A DNA stretch of 64,000 nucleotides from Cercophora sp. LCS_1 (Eukaryota; Ascomycota; Sordariomycetes; Sordariales; Lasiosphaeriaceae): the NCBI GenBank assembly GCA_036250225.1, contig JAPZLL010000009.1, positions 434,001-498,000 of the forward strand. Direction: 5' to 3'. Both the position numbers and the translations under genes were made by a program. Below are positions 43,916 through 55,160 of this stretch, in pieces. A model generated the notes under the pieces. That model saw only the letters and a list, made by a program, of their open reading frames with translations, ran no database searches and was not told the origin of the DNA. The first letter of the stretch is position 1. Every line of letters starts with the position of its first letter.

Positions 43916-46171
43916 TGCTGCGGTAGAGTTAACCCCCCGTGCTTGGAGTCTTGCAGTTGGCGCTTTGGAATATGACAGATTTGACAATCAGAAACGAGAA
44001 CTCGTCGAGTTGCAGTTGCGATGAAAGCCACGGCAGACAGAGATGGATGCGGTATGTCAGGCTCTGAGGCTCAGCGCGCAAAGCTTGGCAAGCTACCTTA
44101 GGCACTGGCGTTTCATGTTCAGCTCTCGCCAAATCCAGTAGATTTCACCCTTTTAGGGAAGAGGCATTTGGGAGGAGGCGAGTTCAGTTTGCCCAAGTCC
44201 GGATTGATTCTAGCGGACCTCGGTGAGCCTGACCTTGATTCAAGACCGAAGACGCCGAACCAACTCAGACCAGATGCATGTATCCAACAGCTTGAAAGAC
44301 ATGTGCATCATTCACAAGACATTATTTCTTTTGATCCTTGAATGATGGCGTCGCATCGAAACTCTGGATATTATTCATCAGTTCAGTCACAGATACTGAG
44401 ATAAGATCGGAAGGTGTTTCTACTTCATCTTCTAGACCCGAGATAACCGGTGACAAAATCTCGGTGCAAATCATCCCGAGACTTCGGGGATAGCCTTACC
44501 AAATCCCATGACCAAGTTCGTCTTCAGCCTTGAAGTCGTATCAACGCTTCTTTCAGGGCAGCCAGACAAACCCTTGCGGCGATAGCGAGGCTTGGGCTGC
44601 GCGGGTGACTTCAAGACCCCACGCTCGGCCAGTAAACGTCAAGAGCCAAGGCAAGTTCCGTGTTCTCGTACCTGTTGGCCCCTATATCGTTGCATCCGCC
44701 ATTCCTACGCTACACTGTGCCTTGGTCCTGCATAGGCAGCTTATTTCGCTCGCTCCTCCTACCAGAGAACACACGTCAACTCTCTCAGCTGCCGCATTAG
44801 GGAAATATTGGGCTTTTCGAATCGCTAGTTGTGTCGATCGCCATCTCTCCGCAGCAATGGAGACATCTTATCAGTTGAGGGCGTGTCTATCGCGACGATG
44901 GAGTCATGTCATGAGGTAACGCGTTGTCGACCAAGATTCGGGCGCGAACTCAGCGGCAGAGTCCTGAAAGGGAATGTGTGCATGCAGCATTTGGGGGTCA
45001 TCCTTAATAGTCTCCAGCAGCTGCCATCCACATTACGGGATGGCGTCGCAGGAGGTCTCCCACTTACATGTGACGACAGCATCAAGCAGTCACTTAAGAC
45101 AGAGGATTGTTCCTGCGTCTAACGTCGATGCATGTCCGATTTGGTCTGCGGCATTTAGTTACACGGCAGGGGACTAGCGATGGCGTGCATCTTATCGACA
45201 ATAGGGGGCCCGATGCCGCCTTGGACGGTCGACAAACTCCAAGGTGGTGAGATTGAAATCTAACGAAAACGGGTTCGCATGAGCCGCTCACCCCACCCCC
45301 GCAGCGTCGCAGCCAATGTCTTCTCCTTCCCAAAACTCGTTTTTGGACTGACTTGGCGGAAGGCACGTCGGGCGTGTTATCTAATCGCAACACACAGTGC
45401 TCCTGCCCAGTTGCCCGATTGGGGAGGTCGCAATCCAGTGCCGTCGCTGGCGCCACTCACACGTCCGTCCCGCGTGCCCTTGGCATCGACAACTACCGGG
45501 GAGGAGCAACACACGCAAGTTGTTCTGCGGAGCCGCTGGCCCTTTCCTCGCCGCACCAGCCAGCACAGAGTCCGCACTCGTATTAGTCCCGCGTTTTGGC
45601 GGGTCACGGGCATCGCAACGGCCATGTTCATCGTGGTGCGTCCCCTGCCCCCTCGACTTCGACCCCGCGAAGCCACCCCTGCCGGACCTGAGTGCCGCAC
45701 CACGGACGCTAGCGGTATCTGAGAATGTCGCCCGAGCCCGGCCGGCAACCGACTACGCTGAGTGGCCGACCGACGAGATGAGCCAATGTGACTCCCGCAC
45801 CCCGAGCGCTGCCCACATTCGCCCGTCGCCTATCGCAGCCCACCCGGCCAATGGGCCGTTGGATCGGGAAGGTTGAAGGTGTTCGCCCTGTCACGTCCAC
45901 CCCTCCCGCGTTGCATCGCAGCCTAGGCCGCGGGACTGCCCCCCAGGTAGGCGCCGGCTTGGGACAACACCTTCCAGAACTTGCCAAGGGCCGACGGACG
46001 CGGTATTGGACGAGGGCGATAGCGATGGCGTTATGGCATAAAAGGCGTCCCGTCACCCGGGTTTGGGAACACGAAATAGATGACGCCGAGCACTCGTTGA
46101 TTAAGCCTCCATCGCCGAGCAATCTATCTCGCCCGCCTCCATTGGTCTGCCCTACGGTCTATATCGTCACC
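43916..46171. other. Long stretch without a supported gene
   Basis: About 2.2 kb with only scattered open frames of non-protein-like composition on both strands. The last ~150 bp is the promoter and leader of the M43 protease. I see no gene, tRNA or element. Confidence 0.45.
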
Positions 46172-47137
46172 ATGCGTTTCTTCTCCCTCGCTACCGCGGC
46201 CATCATGGTCCCGGCTGCCCTCGGCGCCGTTGCCGAGGTCCGGCCCCGCAACCGCGGCTTCGGCTGCGGCACCCACGAGCCTACGCCCGAGCAGCTCGCC
46301 GAGACCCAGGAGATCGCCGTCATGGAGGCTGCTCAGGGTCCCCTCGAGGCCCGCCAGACCGTCAACGTCGAGGTCTACTTCCACATCCTGGCCTCGAGCA
46401 CATCGGTTGCCGATGGCTACCTCACCGTACTTCCTCCTCCATCCCCCTTCCTTTCGTCACGATGCACTAACACGCACACGCCAGAGCACCATGGTTGCCA
46501 ACCAGTTCAAGGTTCTCCAGGACACCTTTGCCCCGCACGGCTTCACCTTCACGCTCAAGGGCACCAACTACACCATCAACAGCAGCTGGGCCAGCGACGG
46601 CGCCGAGCTCGCCATGAAGAAGGCGCTCCGCAAGGGCACCTACAAGACGCTCAACATCTACTTCCACAAGACCCTGGGTGGCAACTTTGGCTACTGCTAC
46701 TTCCCCACCACCGTCACCACGGGCTCCAACAACTTTTACTACGACGGCTGCTCCATCCTGTCGTCCACCGTCCCCGGCGGCAGCTCCACCAACTACAACC
46801 TCGGCTACACCGTCACCCACGAGGTCGGCCACTGGTTCGGTCTCTACCACACCTTCCAGGGCGGCTGCACCGGCTCGGGCGACCAGATCTCCGATACCCC
46901 CGCCCAGGCTAGCGCCTCCTCGGGATGCCCCGTTGGCCGTGACAGCTGCCCCAGCCAGGCCGGCTTGGACCCCATCACCAACTTTATGGATTACTCTTAT
47001 GAGTGAGTGGCCCCCGCTTGTTACAAGTAGCGACGATGAACCTTGGACTGACAGTGATTTATAGCACCTGCTACGAGGAGTTCACCGCTGGCCAAAAGAC
47101 CCGCATGCACAGCATGTGGAACCAGTACCGCGCTTAA
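46172..47137 (+). CDS. Secreted M43-family (pappalysin-type) metalloprotease
   Basis: Three exons (46172-46426, 46485-47002, 47065-47137) give 281 aa. A signal peptide (MRFFSLATAAIMVPAALGAV) precedes a propeptide. The catalytic helix is THEVGHWFGLYHTF, the HExxHxxGxxH zinc motif. NFMDYSYD supplies the Met-turn, split by the last intron (GTGAGT donor). Cys pairs flank it (GGCTGSGDQISDTP, GCPVGRDSC, TCYEEFT). NYTINSSW provides a likely N-glycosylation site. The product is a secreted extracellular protease of the MEP1/cytophagalysin group common in ascomycetes. Very GC-rich codon use suggests strong expression. Intact. Confidence 0.93.
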
Positions 47138-48500
47138 GCGGCTGATGGGCCATGTCCAAGTAAACAATAATGGGATGATGTGATGGTACGATGTGATGCG
47201 AATGCGATGTGATGGTACAATTACAGTACGAGATGCATTGGATGTTTTTTTTCCTTCTCTCCTGGGTACGTTTTATAGATGGAGAAAATTCATTCAACCA
47301 CACTTCTTTTTTTTTTCTCATTTCATCTGGGCTCTCACCTCTTACGGCTCAAACCGTGACATGCCATGACGTGATGCGGTTTGCAATGCAATTGCAGTGT
47401 TGTTGTGTGTTGTTATGATCGTTATCGATCCTTATCGAACCCTGTTTGTGGGGCGGATCGATCGCGATGCCGTGCGATACCGCGTGTGGTGCCTTGCATT
47501 GGTCTTTTTTGTCCCTTTCCCGCACTGAGTGGCCCGTGGACCATGCCGCTTATGCCGTGCCGCTTTCGTGGGGTGGTGTGTTTGGCTGTTGTTTTGGGGG
47601 TGCCTGGCTTGTGATTGGGCTGGGCGTCGGAGATCATGCCCGGCTTGGATCTGGGCTGAGACGCTGGACGGTGTGGGTGTGGCGGTCCTGAATTTTATGC
47701 TTGCTTCCTTCGAGGTTGCACTGCCGGTGCCGGAGCCCGAGGTGGTTCTTGGTGGCATGTGTTTGCTGTGATGCGTTTGAGCGACGGTATCTTCCCTTAT
47801 TGTGCACTAGGGTTTTGGGTGGGTGTTTTTTTTTTTTTTTGGATTTGAGGTGACGCTATGCTTTGGCAACCATATGATAGCATCACTACGGTTGCAGCGT
47901 ATGGTTTGGCGCTGTCCATGAATGAGGGATTGCAACATAAGCCCCAGCGATCCCATTGATGAGAACAACTACAATGACCACGATGCTAGATGGGAAATGT
48001 AATCATTGCCGAATTTCCAAGATCACAGATTTACTCTCATCACTTAGCTTCATCATGTAAGCAGCCCGGGGGATCAACCAAAACCAGACACCGAATCTTC
48101 ACCTCGATGACGGTCAACGCAAAGTTTGAGTGGATAAGATCTCACCCATCGCACGACACCACACCCGAACCGTCCCTACCCACCGAAGCGGATCGCTTTC
48201 CCCAGCTCCCACACGTCGATTATGGCAACTCCCGAGATGCCCACCCCATCGACCCGACCCTTGCATGCAGAAAGACTGGGGACGTCTCCTCTATATACTT
48301 CCGAAAGCCTGTCCATGTCTTGATTCTTCATTGGAGCTTGTATGAAATGTCTTCTTCACATCTCTGTAGACGTAAAAGATACGGCTACACGCGCGTGTTT
48401 CAACGTCGCCCAAGAAATTTCGACATGAAAATGTAAATGCTGAAGTGTTGCATCGTCTATATGCCCGCCTCGTCTCTTATCCGACCAAAAAACACCGCAC

Positions 48501-48504
<4 letters not shown>
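47138..48504. other. Intergenic with simple repeats
   Basis: No supported gene. A T-rich tract occurs near 47829-47845 and a T10 run near 47307-47318. The first ~300 bp probably hold the protease 3' untranslated region. Confidence 0.5.

Positions 48505-48532
<28 letters not shown>
48505..48532 (+). repeat. T28 homopolymer followed by GCAG
   Basis: Twenty-eight T, directly followed by GCAG. The same T-tract plus GCAG arrangement occurs at 36644-36663. Confidence 0.95.
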
Positions 48533-48637
48533 GCAGTCTTGGCCGCATCGAAAGGATCTACATGGTGTGGCTGTTGCTTGCCTCTCTCTCTCCTTGCGAC
48601 CGCCAAACAAGGGTGACACTGTTGGCTTCATTGTCTA

Positions 48638-48679
48638 CCGTCTGCCGTCTGCCGTCTGCCGTCTGCCGTCTGCCGTCTG
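48638..48679 (+). repeat. Six CCGTCTG heptamers
   Basis: Six perfect tandem CCGTCTG units, followed by CCGG. No coding context recognised. Confidence 0.95.
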
Positions 48680-49487
48680 CCGGCTACGTATATCTATACG
48701 GTAGCCCCGCGCCAGTTGTCGTCAGCCAGCGGCCGCTTGCGTGTCACAAAGGTCAGATTAACATGCCATATTTTGATGATCCTTCAAAGCCTGAAATGTG
48801 GTGGTCATGGAATTGACCAAGTTGCGCACGGCGGATGATGGCTTGGAGGAATGAGCTTGGGTGGGCTTGGTGGTGGGCGTGACAACCCAAGGAATGACGA
48901 CGAGTCTAAACGGATACGGCATACGAGCCGAACAGACGACGGGTTCCCCCGCCCATGACTGATTGGCGTCCCGGCATCGCCGGCATGAGGTTTACAGGCC
49001 CATGTGAACCGTTGGGTTGGGCTGGGATGGGCTGGGCTCCGTTTGCGTTTCTAGGGAGAACTGCCGGCGGGGGTTGCTTGATGCAAGGCTGCTCATTGTG
49101 TATCAGCGGCTATATACGGGGATTGGTCGGCTTGGATACGCTGCGTGTGTGTGCGTGTCGAGATGGGCTGGTGCTGTTGGCCCTGCGCCTTGCCGTTGTT
49201 GATTTCCTATGAGGTTGCGTCGTCTCCCACCATGTGTGCTCCCTTTTTTAATCCTCTTGGTTTTCCCTGCCACTTGTGCTCGGGGTTACACAGCCTGACC
49301 TTGGCTTTTCGGTGTGCGTGTTATAACAGGTGCTTTCCCTCTTTTTCCCACTTTGAAATGGCGGTTAGTCCCGTTTGTGAGCGAGGTGGACGCACAGTAC
49401 GAACCAGCAGCGCCAGTCCACGACGGCGATATTGTGAGCTCTCTTGTCGCTTTCAGGTCATGTCGCTGTTTTCCGACGGCAAGATGT

Positions 49488-50155
49488 CTGCGCCACAGAG
49501 CCAGACACCCCCTGCACGACAGAAGAGTTTGGATGTCGCCGATTGCGGTGGATCCCGGTCGGGACTTGGGAGTGAGGATAGGGATGCTGCGAGGGAAAAC
49601 TACCGCGGGTTCCCACCCTTTTTGTTGACGGTGTGTTTCTTGGCGAGGGATGTTGCTGACCGTTATCGATGACCAGGCCTCAAACTCGAAAGCCGCATCC
49701 ATCAGCTCGAGCGAGACCTCCAGAGCTTCCGCTATCACCGAGAAAACAAGATCATCTCCTCGGCGAGGGTTCGCAAGAGTCGGTCGAGGAAGTCTGTTGG
49801 ACAGATTCCGTTGGCCCATACGCTAGGTGCTGTGCACCACGGCACGTCACCAAGCAGAGATCTTCCAGGCGCCCCCGTTCCCAACCAAGCTGTGGAGTAC
49901 ATGGCATCCCCGGGGTCCAGGGATAACTCGACTTTCATGGCGACCCAGGAGTGGATGTCAGATGGCTCGGCTGTTGAACGTTGTTGGAAAGACCCGTTTG
50001 TCATCAAGGTCTCGGAGCAAGAAATGCCGGATGAGGTTGTCGGTGATCCTGGAGGTGGCGAACTCGACGTTGTCAATAATCAAGAGGTGAACCGTGACGA
50101 AACGGCACTAAGGGATGAAGATTCGAGCGTTTCGAAACGACGAGGGACCATCTAA
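49488..50155 (+). CDS. Hypothetical protein with coiled coil (tentative)
   Basis: After an acceptor (GACCAG near 49677) the frame reads LKLESRIHQLERDLQSFRYH, a heptad-like coiled coil, then a basic RVRKSRSRKS stretch and an acidic Ser-rich tail ending SKRRGTI at 50155. An upstream frame starting MSAPQSQTPPARQKSL at 49488 could be the first exon, with a GTTCCC-type donor near 49611. The basic plus leucine-spaced pattern hints at a regulator, but no DNA-binding domain is visible. It could also be a gene remnant. Confidence 0.25.
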
Positions 50156-50760
50156 TACCACGATGGTGGATATACTCGTTCTAAAATAGGGGCAACTATT
50201 TTGACTCCTGCCAAGCTCAGCCGCACCTCCCGAGTGCGGCAGTGTTGGGCAGGGTAGCGGGACAGACCCGCACCTCGCATCAGAGGCAGGTCGTAGTGTT
50301 TGGCAGGTTGGAGGGCTACGATAGGGCGATATTCTTTGGGGAGAGTCTTGGGTCACAAATATTACCCCGCGGAAATTTTGATTGATGGATGAACGGGATC
50401 TCACGTTGATCGCCATGAGCCGATCGAACCGGCCGAGCTGGGTGGTGTAGTGGTGGTCCCCAAGCGTGTCGATCGGCAGCCATGCTGAGTCGGGGCAATG
50501 TTGAGCCGACTCCCATCTTTGGCAGTGAACTCGTGCGCAGAGCTTGCCTTTCTTGCGGGAAAGAGGACATCGCTGCTGTTCTTTATCCATATGGCCCTGC
50601 AATTCCACGATACATTTCTTTTCATTACCATTTGTTCCATCCTGTGGTCACCGATGTCGCGGCGCAGTTGAGAAAAAACGCGGCCTATCCGTCGTTCTTA
50701 GTCCAGTCCAATTCAAAGTTATCCCACCCTCTGCGACACCGAGCTTGAGAAGTGAAAGAG
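50156..50760. other. Intergenic, no gene seen
   Basis: Convergent region between the tentative coiled-coil gene and the frameshifted HET gene. Confidence 0.5.
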
Positions 50761-52366
50761 TCAGATCCTGGTGACGACAAATTCCAGTGCTGGGAGCTGA
50801 ATCTGCTCGGATGCCACAGAAACATACTTTTCCCTCACAAATGCTAGAACCTCAACAACGTCCATTCCCGACTGTAGCTGGAGACGATTACTCGAAGTCC
50901 CCAAACAGTCTATGGCATCGCCCCAGCTCATAGCCTCTTCCGAGTTTCTTTTCAGCAGCGAAAACAAGTTTGCCCCTCGACTTGAGGCCTTGTCCACCAA
51001 GACAACCTTGTGCGTTGACCTGACTGGCAATGAGTCGAACAAAACCAGCACTCCAAATGGCATTTGCTCTGGCCCAACACTTGTGTAGAAGGTGCCTGCA
51101 AACATATTCATGCCTATCCCGCGGGGCACGACAAAAAGCCCGGTTGAATGATCGTATGCCGAGTAGGGGACTGCTGAGGAGTGATCAAAACCCGCGTTTC
51201 CCCATCTCTCGATATAGAGACCACCAGCATGGGTGGTGTTCCGGCGCAATAAGGCAAGCTGAGGTGTCACCATGCCGGCACCAGGAGCAGAAATGATAAA
51301 ACTTTGAGGCCGGACTTCTTCAATTTGAAGGCCAGCTATAGAGAGCGCCAGGATGCTTGGATCAGCCAATCGAAAGTATGCTGCAAATCCAACCTTTCGC
51401 AACGGGATGAAAACTCTCTTTGGATCGGACCTACCGCCCACCTCAAGAATGTAGAGAAACGGGCCGTGGAGCGCCGAGGACCCAAGGGGCGAAGGAATAA
51501 CCATGAGCCGCTTGGAAGTGAACTGGATTCCCTTGTTGCAACTGGTATATGGCATGTTGTAGAGTCTCGGCTTGAGAGTTCCATGGCAGTCGCGGAATGC
51601 GTCAGGGAGTGTCGCCAAAGGAGAGCACACCCCGGCAACATTTGGTTGGCCGTGGGCACGCCAAGCAAGTATCGTCAGGTCAGAGCTGCGGTTAATGATT
51701 TCTTCTTGTAAGCGTTGGAACGCCTTCACCGTAGATGAGCGGCATGTAGATGTCGAAAAGTCCCAAGAGGCTGTAGGCTCTGTCCTCAATCCGAGTGGTT
51801 TTTCGCAAAGCAGCCCAAGACATGCGCTGGGCAATTGTGAAGCCCCAAAGAGGCTCGCTGCCATCGACCACCCCCACGGGTATCATGGTGAGGGTGGATA
51901 GCTTCGGACCTAGACTGGCCTTGGTGCCGAATATGAGGAAGTCTCGGTCGTAAAACTCGATCGCCCGTGGCGCCAAGAGCTCCTGCAGGGTCCAGCCTCG
52001 GGTGAACCATCGGCAGTGGTTGAACGTTGCATGAGCCTGGACGGAATAGTCTGACAGGAACACAAAGCAGACGGCTGAGTTCTGGTAGAACTGAAACATG
52101 GAGTTGATCGACTCCGTCAGCTCGGCACTGCTGGACTTGTCGATGCAGCAGGTATCAATCCAGACCCATTCGAGGCCCCTCTTATCTGCAAGCCGACAGG
52201 CCTCAAGTATCTTCCTGAAGCCCTGCTTCGCCGATCTCGCGGGGGAATCCATGTCGCGGAAAGCGACCTCCTCTGTCCCCCAGGTGTGCGATAGGATGGC
52301 ATACAGCGGGATATCGTCGCCAAAGAACTCAACCATATCCAAGGTTCGCGCATTGATGAGTCTCAT
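50761..52366 (-). pseudogene. HET-domain protein (HET-E-like), frameshifted after the HET domain
   Basis: ATG 52366 opens MRLINARTLDMVEFFGDDIP, the classical start of the HET-E/HET-D type, then YAILSHTWGTEEVAF, GLEWVWIDTCCIDKSSSAEL, SINSMFQFYQNSAVC, WFTRGWTLQELLAP and EDRAYSLLGLFDIYMPLIYGEG. At this point (near 51720) the frame ends quickly (VPTLTRRNH, stop at 51692), while the expected continuation KAFQRLQEEIINRSSDLTILAW is in another frame and stays open to 50761. Relatives read YGEGxKAFxRLQEEI without an intron, so a small deletion is the simplest explanation. The upstream frame alone would still make a 224-residue HET-domain-only protein. No NACHT or WD repeats follow. Confidence 0.8.
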
Positions 52367-53661
52367 GGCGGACTGTGGTACTTCGGCTTCGGCTTCGGTG
52401 TAGATAAGGGGATCGTGTCAAGTCTGGCCAGGCTGCAGACGTGATGGTTGTCGCATCCTACCCCACTTTCGAGCGATGAGGCTGTCGTCGAAAAACATTG
52501 TACAAAATATGCAGCCCATCACCATGTTGTGATTAGGTCGCCGGCCGCCCCAGCCAATGAAATCGAGTCTTGGATGGAAGCTGGAAGCTGGAAGCAGGGG
52601 CACAACAACAGCATGATTTGGAGTTGGGAAATGCCGATTGAGCCTCAACCGTTGAGATGATGAGAACATGCAAATTCCAGTCTAGAACTCCAATCGAGGA
52701 AGGGAAGGTGCATCCCGATCAAACTGTGGTTTCCCCAGAGTCGCACCTTCGCGATCAGCGGTCTTGGCATCGACTGGTGAGTGTCAATCCGGTTCCTCCC
52801 GCCGGCTCGGCTCCCAGAAGTGGAGCCCACATCACGTTTTTTGCGTGAGCTTGGCTGCTTGAAGAATGTCTTGCAGGGTCTTGGTCTCTTGGCCGAAGAA
52901 ATCGAATCTTGGACGACGACCAGGTGTCCGGCGTGTTGGGCAAGCCCCTCCGACGCGCAGGTGGTCCCCTGGCAACGCTATACCGCGTCGAGGACCGCTA
53001 AACCTGTTCAATCGGCCATTCATGCGATGCGGTTCTGCATGAGGCCGATAAGGGCGTAAATTTGCGCAGGGCTTGACGCGCCGAAATACCGGCGACGGCC
53101 GTCATTGGTGCAACGCAGGACCAGGATTCAGGCACGGTTCGCTTCCAGACGTGTCTTGGAACGCCCGCGCGGCCACAGAATCGAAGCGATGGAAGCATGG
53201 CCAACCGCCATCGCGCGGCATGGAAGCGAAAGGGATGGGATCCTTCGTCTGACCTCGAACCATGGAACGCGACGTTCAGACCCACGCCAGACGACGCCAT
53301 GCCGCTTTTGCCCAAGCCGAAGCATGGCCAAATTGGCGGACGCTCGTCGTGCAGGCACGGCAAAGTCCGTCGCTGCCGGCCTTTTGTTGCGCAAGGGCGA
53401 CAGCGGCGACAAGTGGCCCCAGGTTTCGCACAGACTGCCCCGCAGCATGGCGGAACAGCAACCCCGACAATCTGGTGTATGGCATGTCAATCTGATTTGC
53501 TGTTCCATTGAACCAGCCGAGCGTGCATGGACGATGCAGACACACACATGAGGTGGCTCCCTTTAAATAATGGCAGCACCCACCCGGTGTCACGATGCAG
53601 ACGTGCATTTTTTGACCTTTGAAATGCCCATAGCTAGGGGCGTGGCATCGAATCGTCGAGT
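52367..53661. other. Long stretch without a supported gene
   Basis: Divergent region between the HET gene and the Pth11-like gene. Numerous overlapping short frames, none with recognisable motifs or splice support. Confidence 0.45.
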
Positions 53662-55160
53662 ATGCCCCTGCTGGGAGTCTTTCCCAGGCAATCGGCCCCC
53701 GGCCCGGCGCCGACCGGTCGCCCTCCGTCGCTGGGCCCGCTGCCCGAAGCACCGATCCTCAACCAGCGATCCGTCCTTTTGGCGCTGACCATTCCCTTCA
53801 TTGTGAGAAGACCCGCCCCGACTGCCCGCCCGCCCGCGATTTTTTTGTCGGCAATTTGCTCACAACAGCGACTCGATTCTAGGTTACATCATGGATCTGC
53901 TCTCTCCTTCGACTCTACGTCCGTTCCGTTGTCCAGCGCGCATTTGGTTGGGATGACTTTTTCCTCATCGTCGCAATGGTGCGTCATTTCGGGACACGCG
54001 GGGGGAAAAAAATGTAGGCGAAATAGACTGACGTGCGGGACAGGTTGCGACAACCTTGGGCTCTGTTGTTCTGTGCATTAGTAAGTCCCAACACCGTTGA
54101 ATCTCTCTCACGGAATCGCGCTGACTGTTGTCAATTAAGTGACCGACATGGGCCTCGGAAAATCCCTTTTTGACCTCGCGCCCGCTCAACGAGGACAAAT
54201 TCTCAAAGCAAGCGATCCCACGCGAATCCCCTCCGCGTCAGTCACGACTAACACGTTCTTCTGCAGGCCATCTACATCGGCACCGCCACCTACCCCCTAT
54301 CATTTATGCTTATCAAAATCGCCCTCCTCCTCCAATACCTCCGCGCGTTCAACGGCCCGCGAACCCGACAGGTCTGCAAGTGGATGATTGTCATCAGCAC
54401 CGTGTCAGGTGTCGTCTTTTCCGTCTGCACCTGGTTCTCATGCTGGCCCGTTCAGTTCTTCTGGGACAACAGGATCGACGGCCAGTGTTGGGGCTTCGCA
54501 TCGCGCAACCACCTCGAGTTCATGCGTATCACCGTCACGCAAGTTGTCATTGCCGTTGTGTTGGATCTGGCTGTTTTTGTGATACCCTTTTGGATCTTCT
54601 TTTCCGAGAATAAGCCGGAGCAGAGGCTGAGCAAAGTCAGCTTGTTTGGATTGCTTGTCCTTGCGCTTGGGTATGTGTTCTCCCATCCGATGTCACGAAT
54701 CTTTCTTGGGACTTTGCTAACATTTTGCAGCGTCCTCTTTTGCTCCTTTTGGCGCATGGTCTACGTCGTCAAGCTCAACGACCATAACGGTTTTGATCCG
54801 TTGTTTGACAACCCCACGGTGATGGGGCTCGCGTCCTACGAGGTGCATCTGGCTGCGATTTGCGCCGCCATTCCCGTGTTTTGGCCGGTGGTGAAGGAGA
54901 CTTGGAACCGCATTTTTGTCACGTACGAAGTCACGGTCACGAGAGGATACCAAGAGTTTCCGTCCAAGAAGCAGACGGATATCGAACTGCTGGGGAAGCA
55001 GTCCGAGGGCTGGGAGCCCTTTGTTGGAGATGAGACGAGCGGACTGGGCGAGAGCGAGACGACGGTGCAGTCGCTCGCGGGAAAGAGGCCGAGAAAGCCG
55101 AGAGATATCCTGGGACATGAGAACGGGAGCGATGATAGGATTATTCCGTCGCGTGGATGA
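53662..55160 (+). CDS. Pth11-like / rhodopsin-domain membrane protein with a GC-AG intron
   Basis: Six exons (53662-53802, 53883-53978, 54044-54080, 54140-54207, 54267-54670, 54731-55160) give 391 aa, all phases consistent. Motifs: LALTIPFI, SLLRLYVRSVVQRAFGWDD with FFLIVAM, MGLGKSLFDL, AIYIGTATYPLSFMLIKIAL, YLRAFNGPR, CWPVQFFWD with GQCWG, and VLDLAVFVIPFWIFF, then GVLFCSFWRMVYV. These are the family's standard seven-helix landmarks. The intron at 54208-54266 begins GCAAGC rather than GT and has a GACTAAC branch point. The C-terminal tail is charged and Ser/Thr-rich. Probable surface-sensing receptor; ligand unknown. Confidence 0.82.

Noticed and set aside
44530..46122. Several 100-150 codon open frames on both strands.
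   Set aside because: Mutually overlapping, Arg/Pro/Ser-rich in every frame as expected from GC-rich non-coding DNA; no splice-consistent gene.
49145..49487. Plus-strand open frame upstream of the tentative coiled-coil gene.
   Set aside because: Composition is Cys/Arg/Ser-rich without motif and conflicts with the exon frame downstream; not enough to extend the gene.
52998..53752. Overlapping open frames on both strands in a GC-rich block.
   Set aside because: No recognisable domain, no splice signals joining them, and equal coding appearance in four frames.
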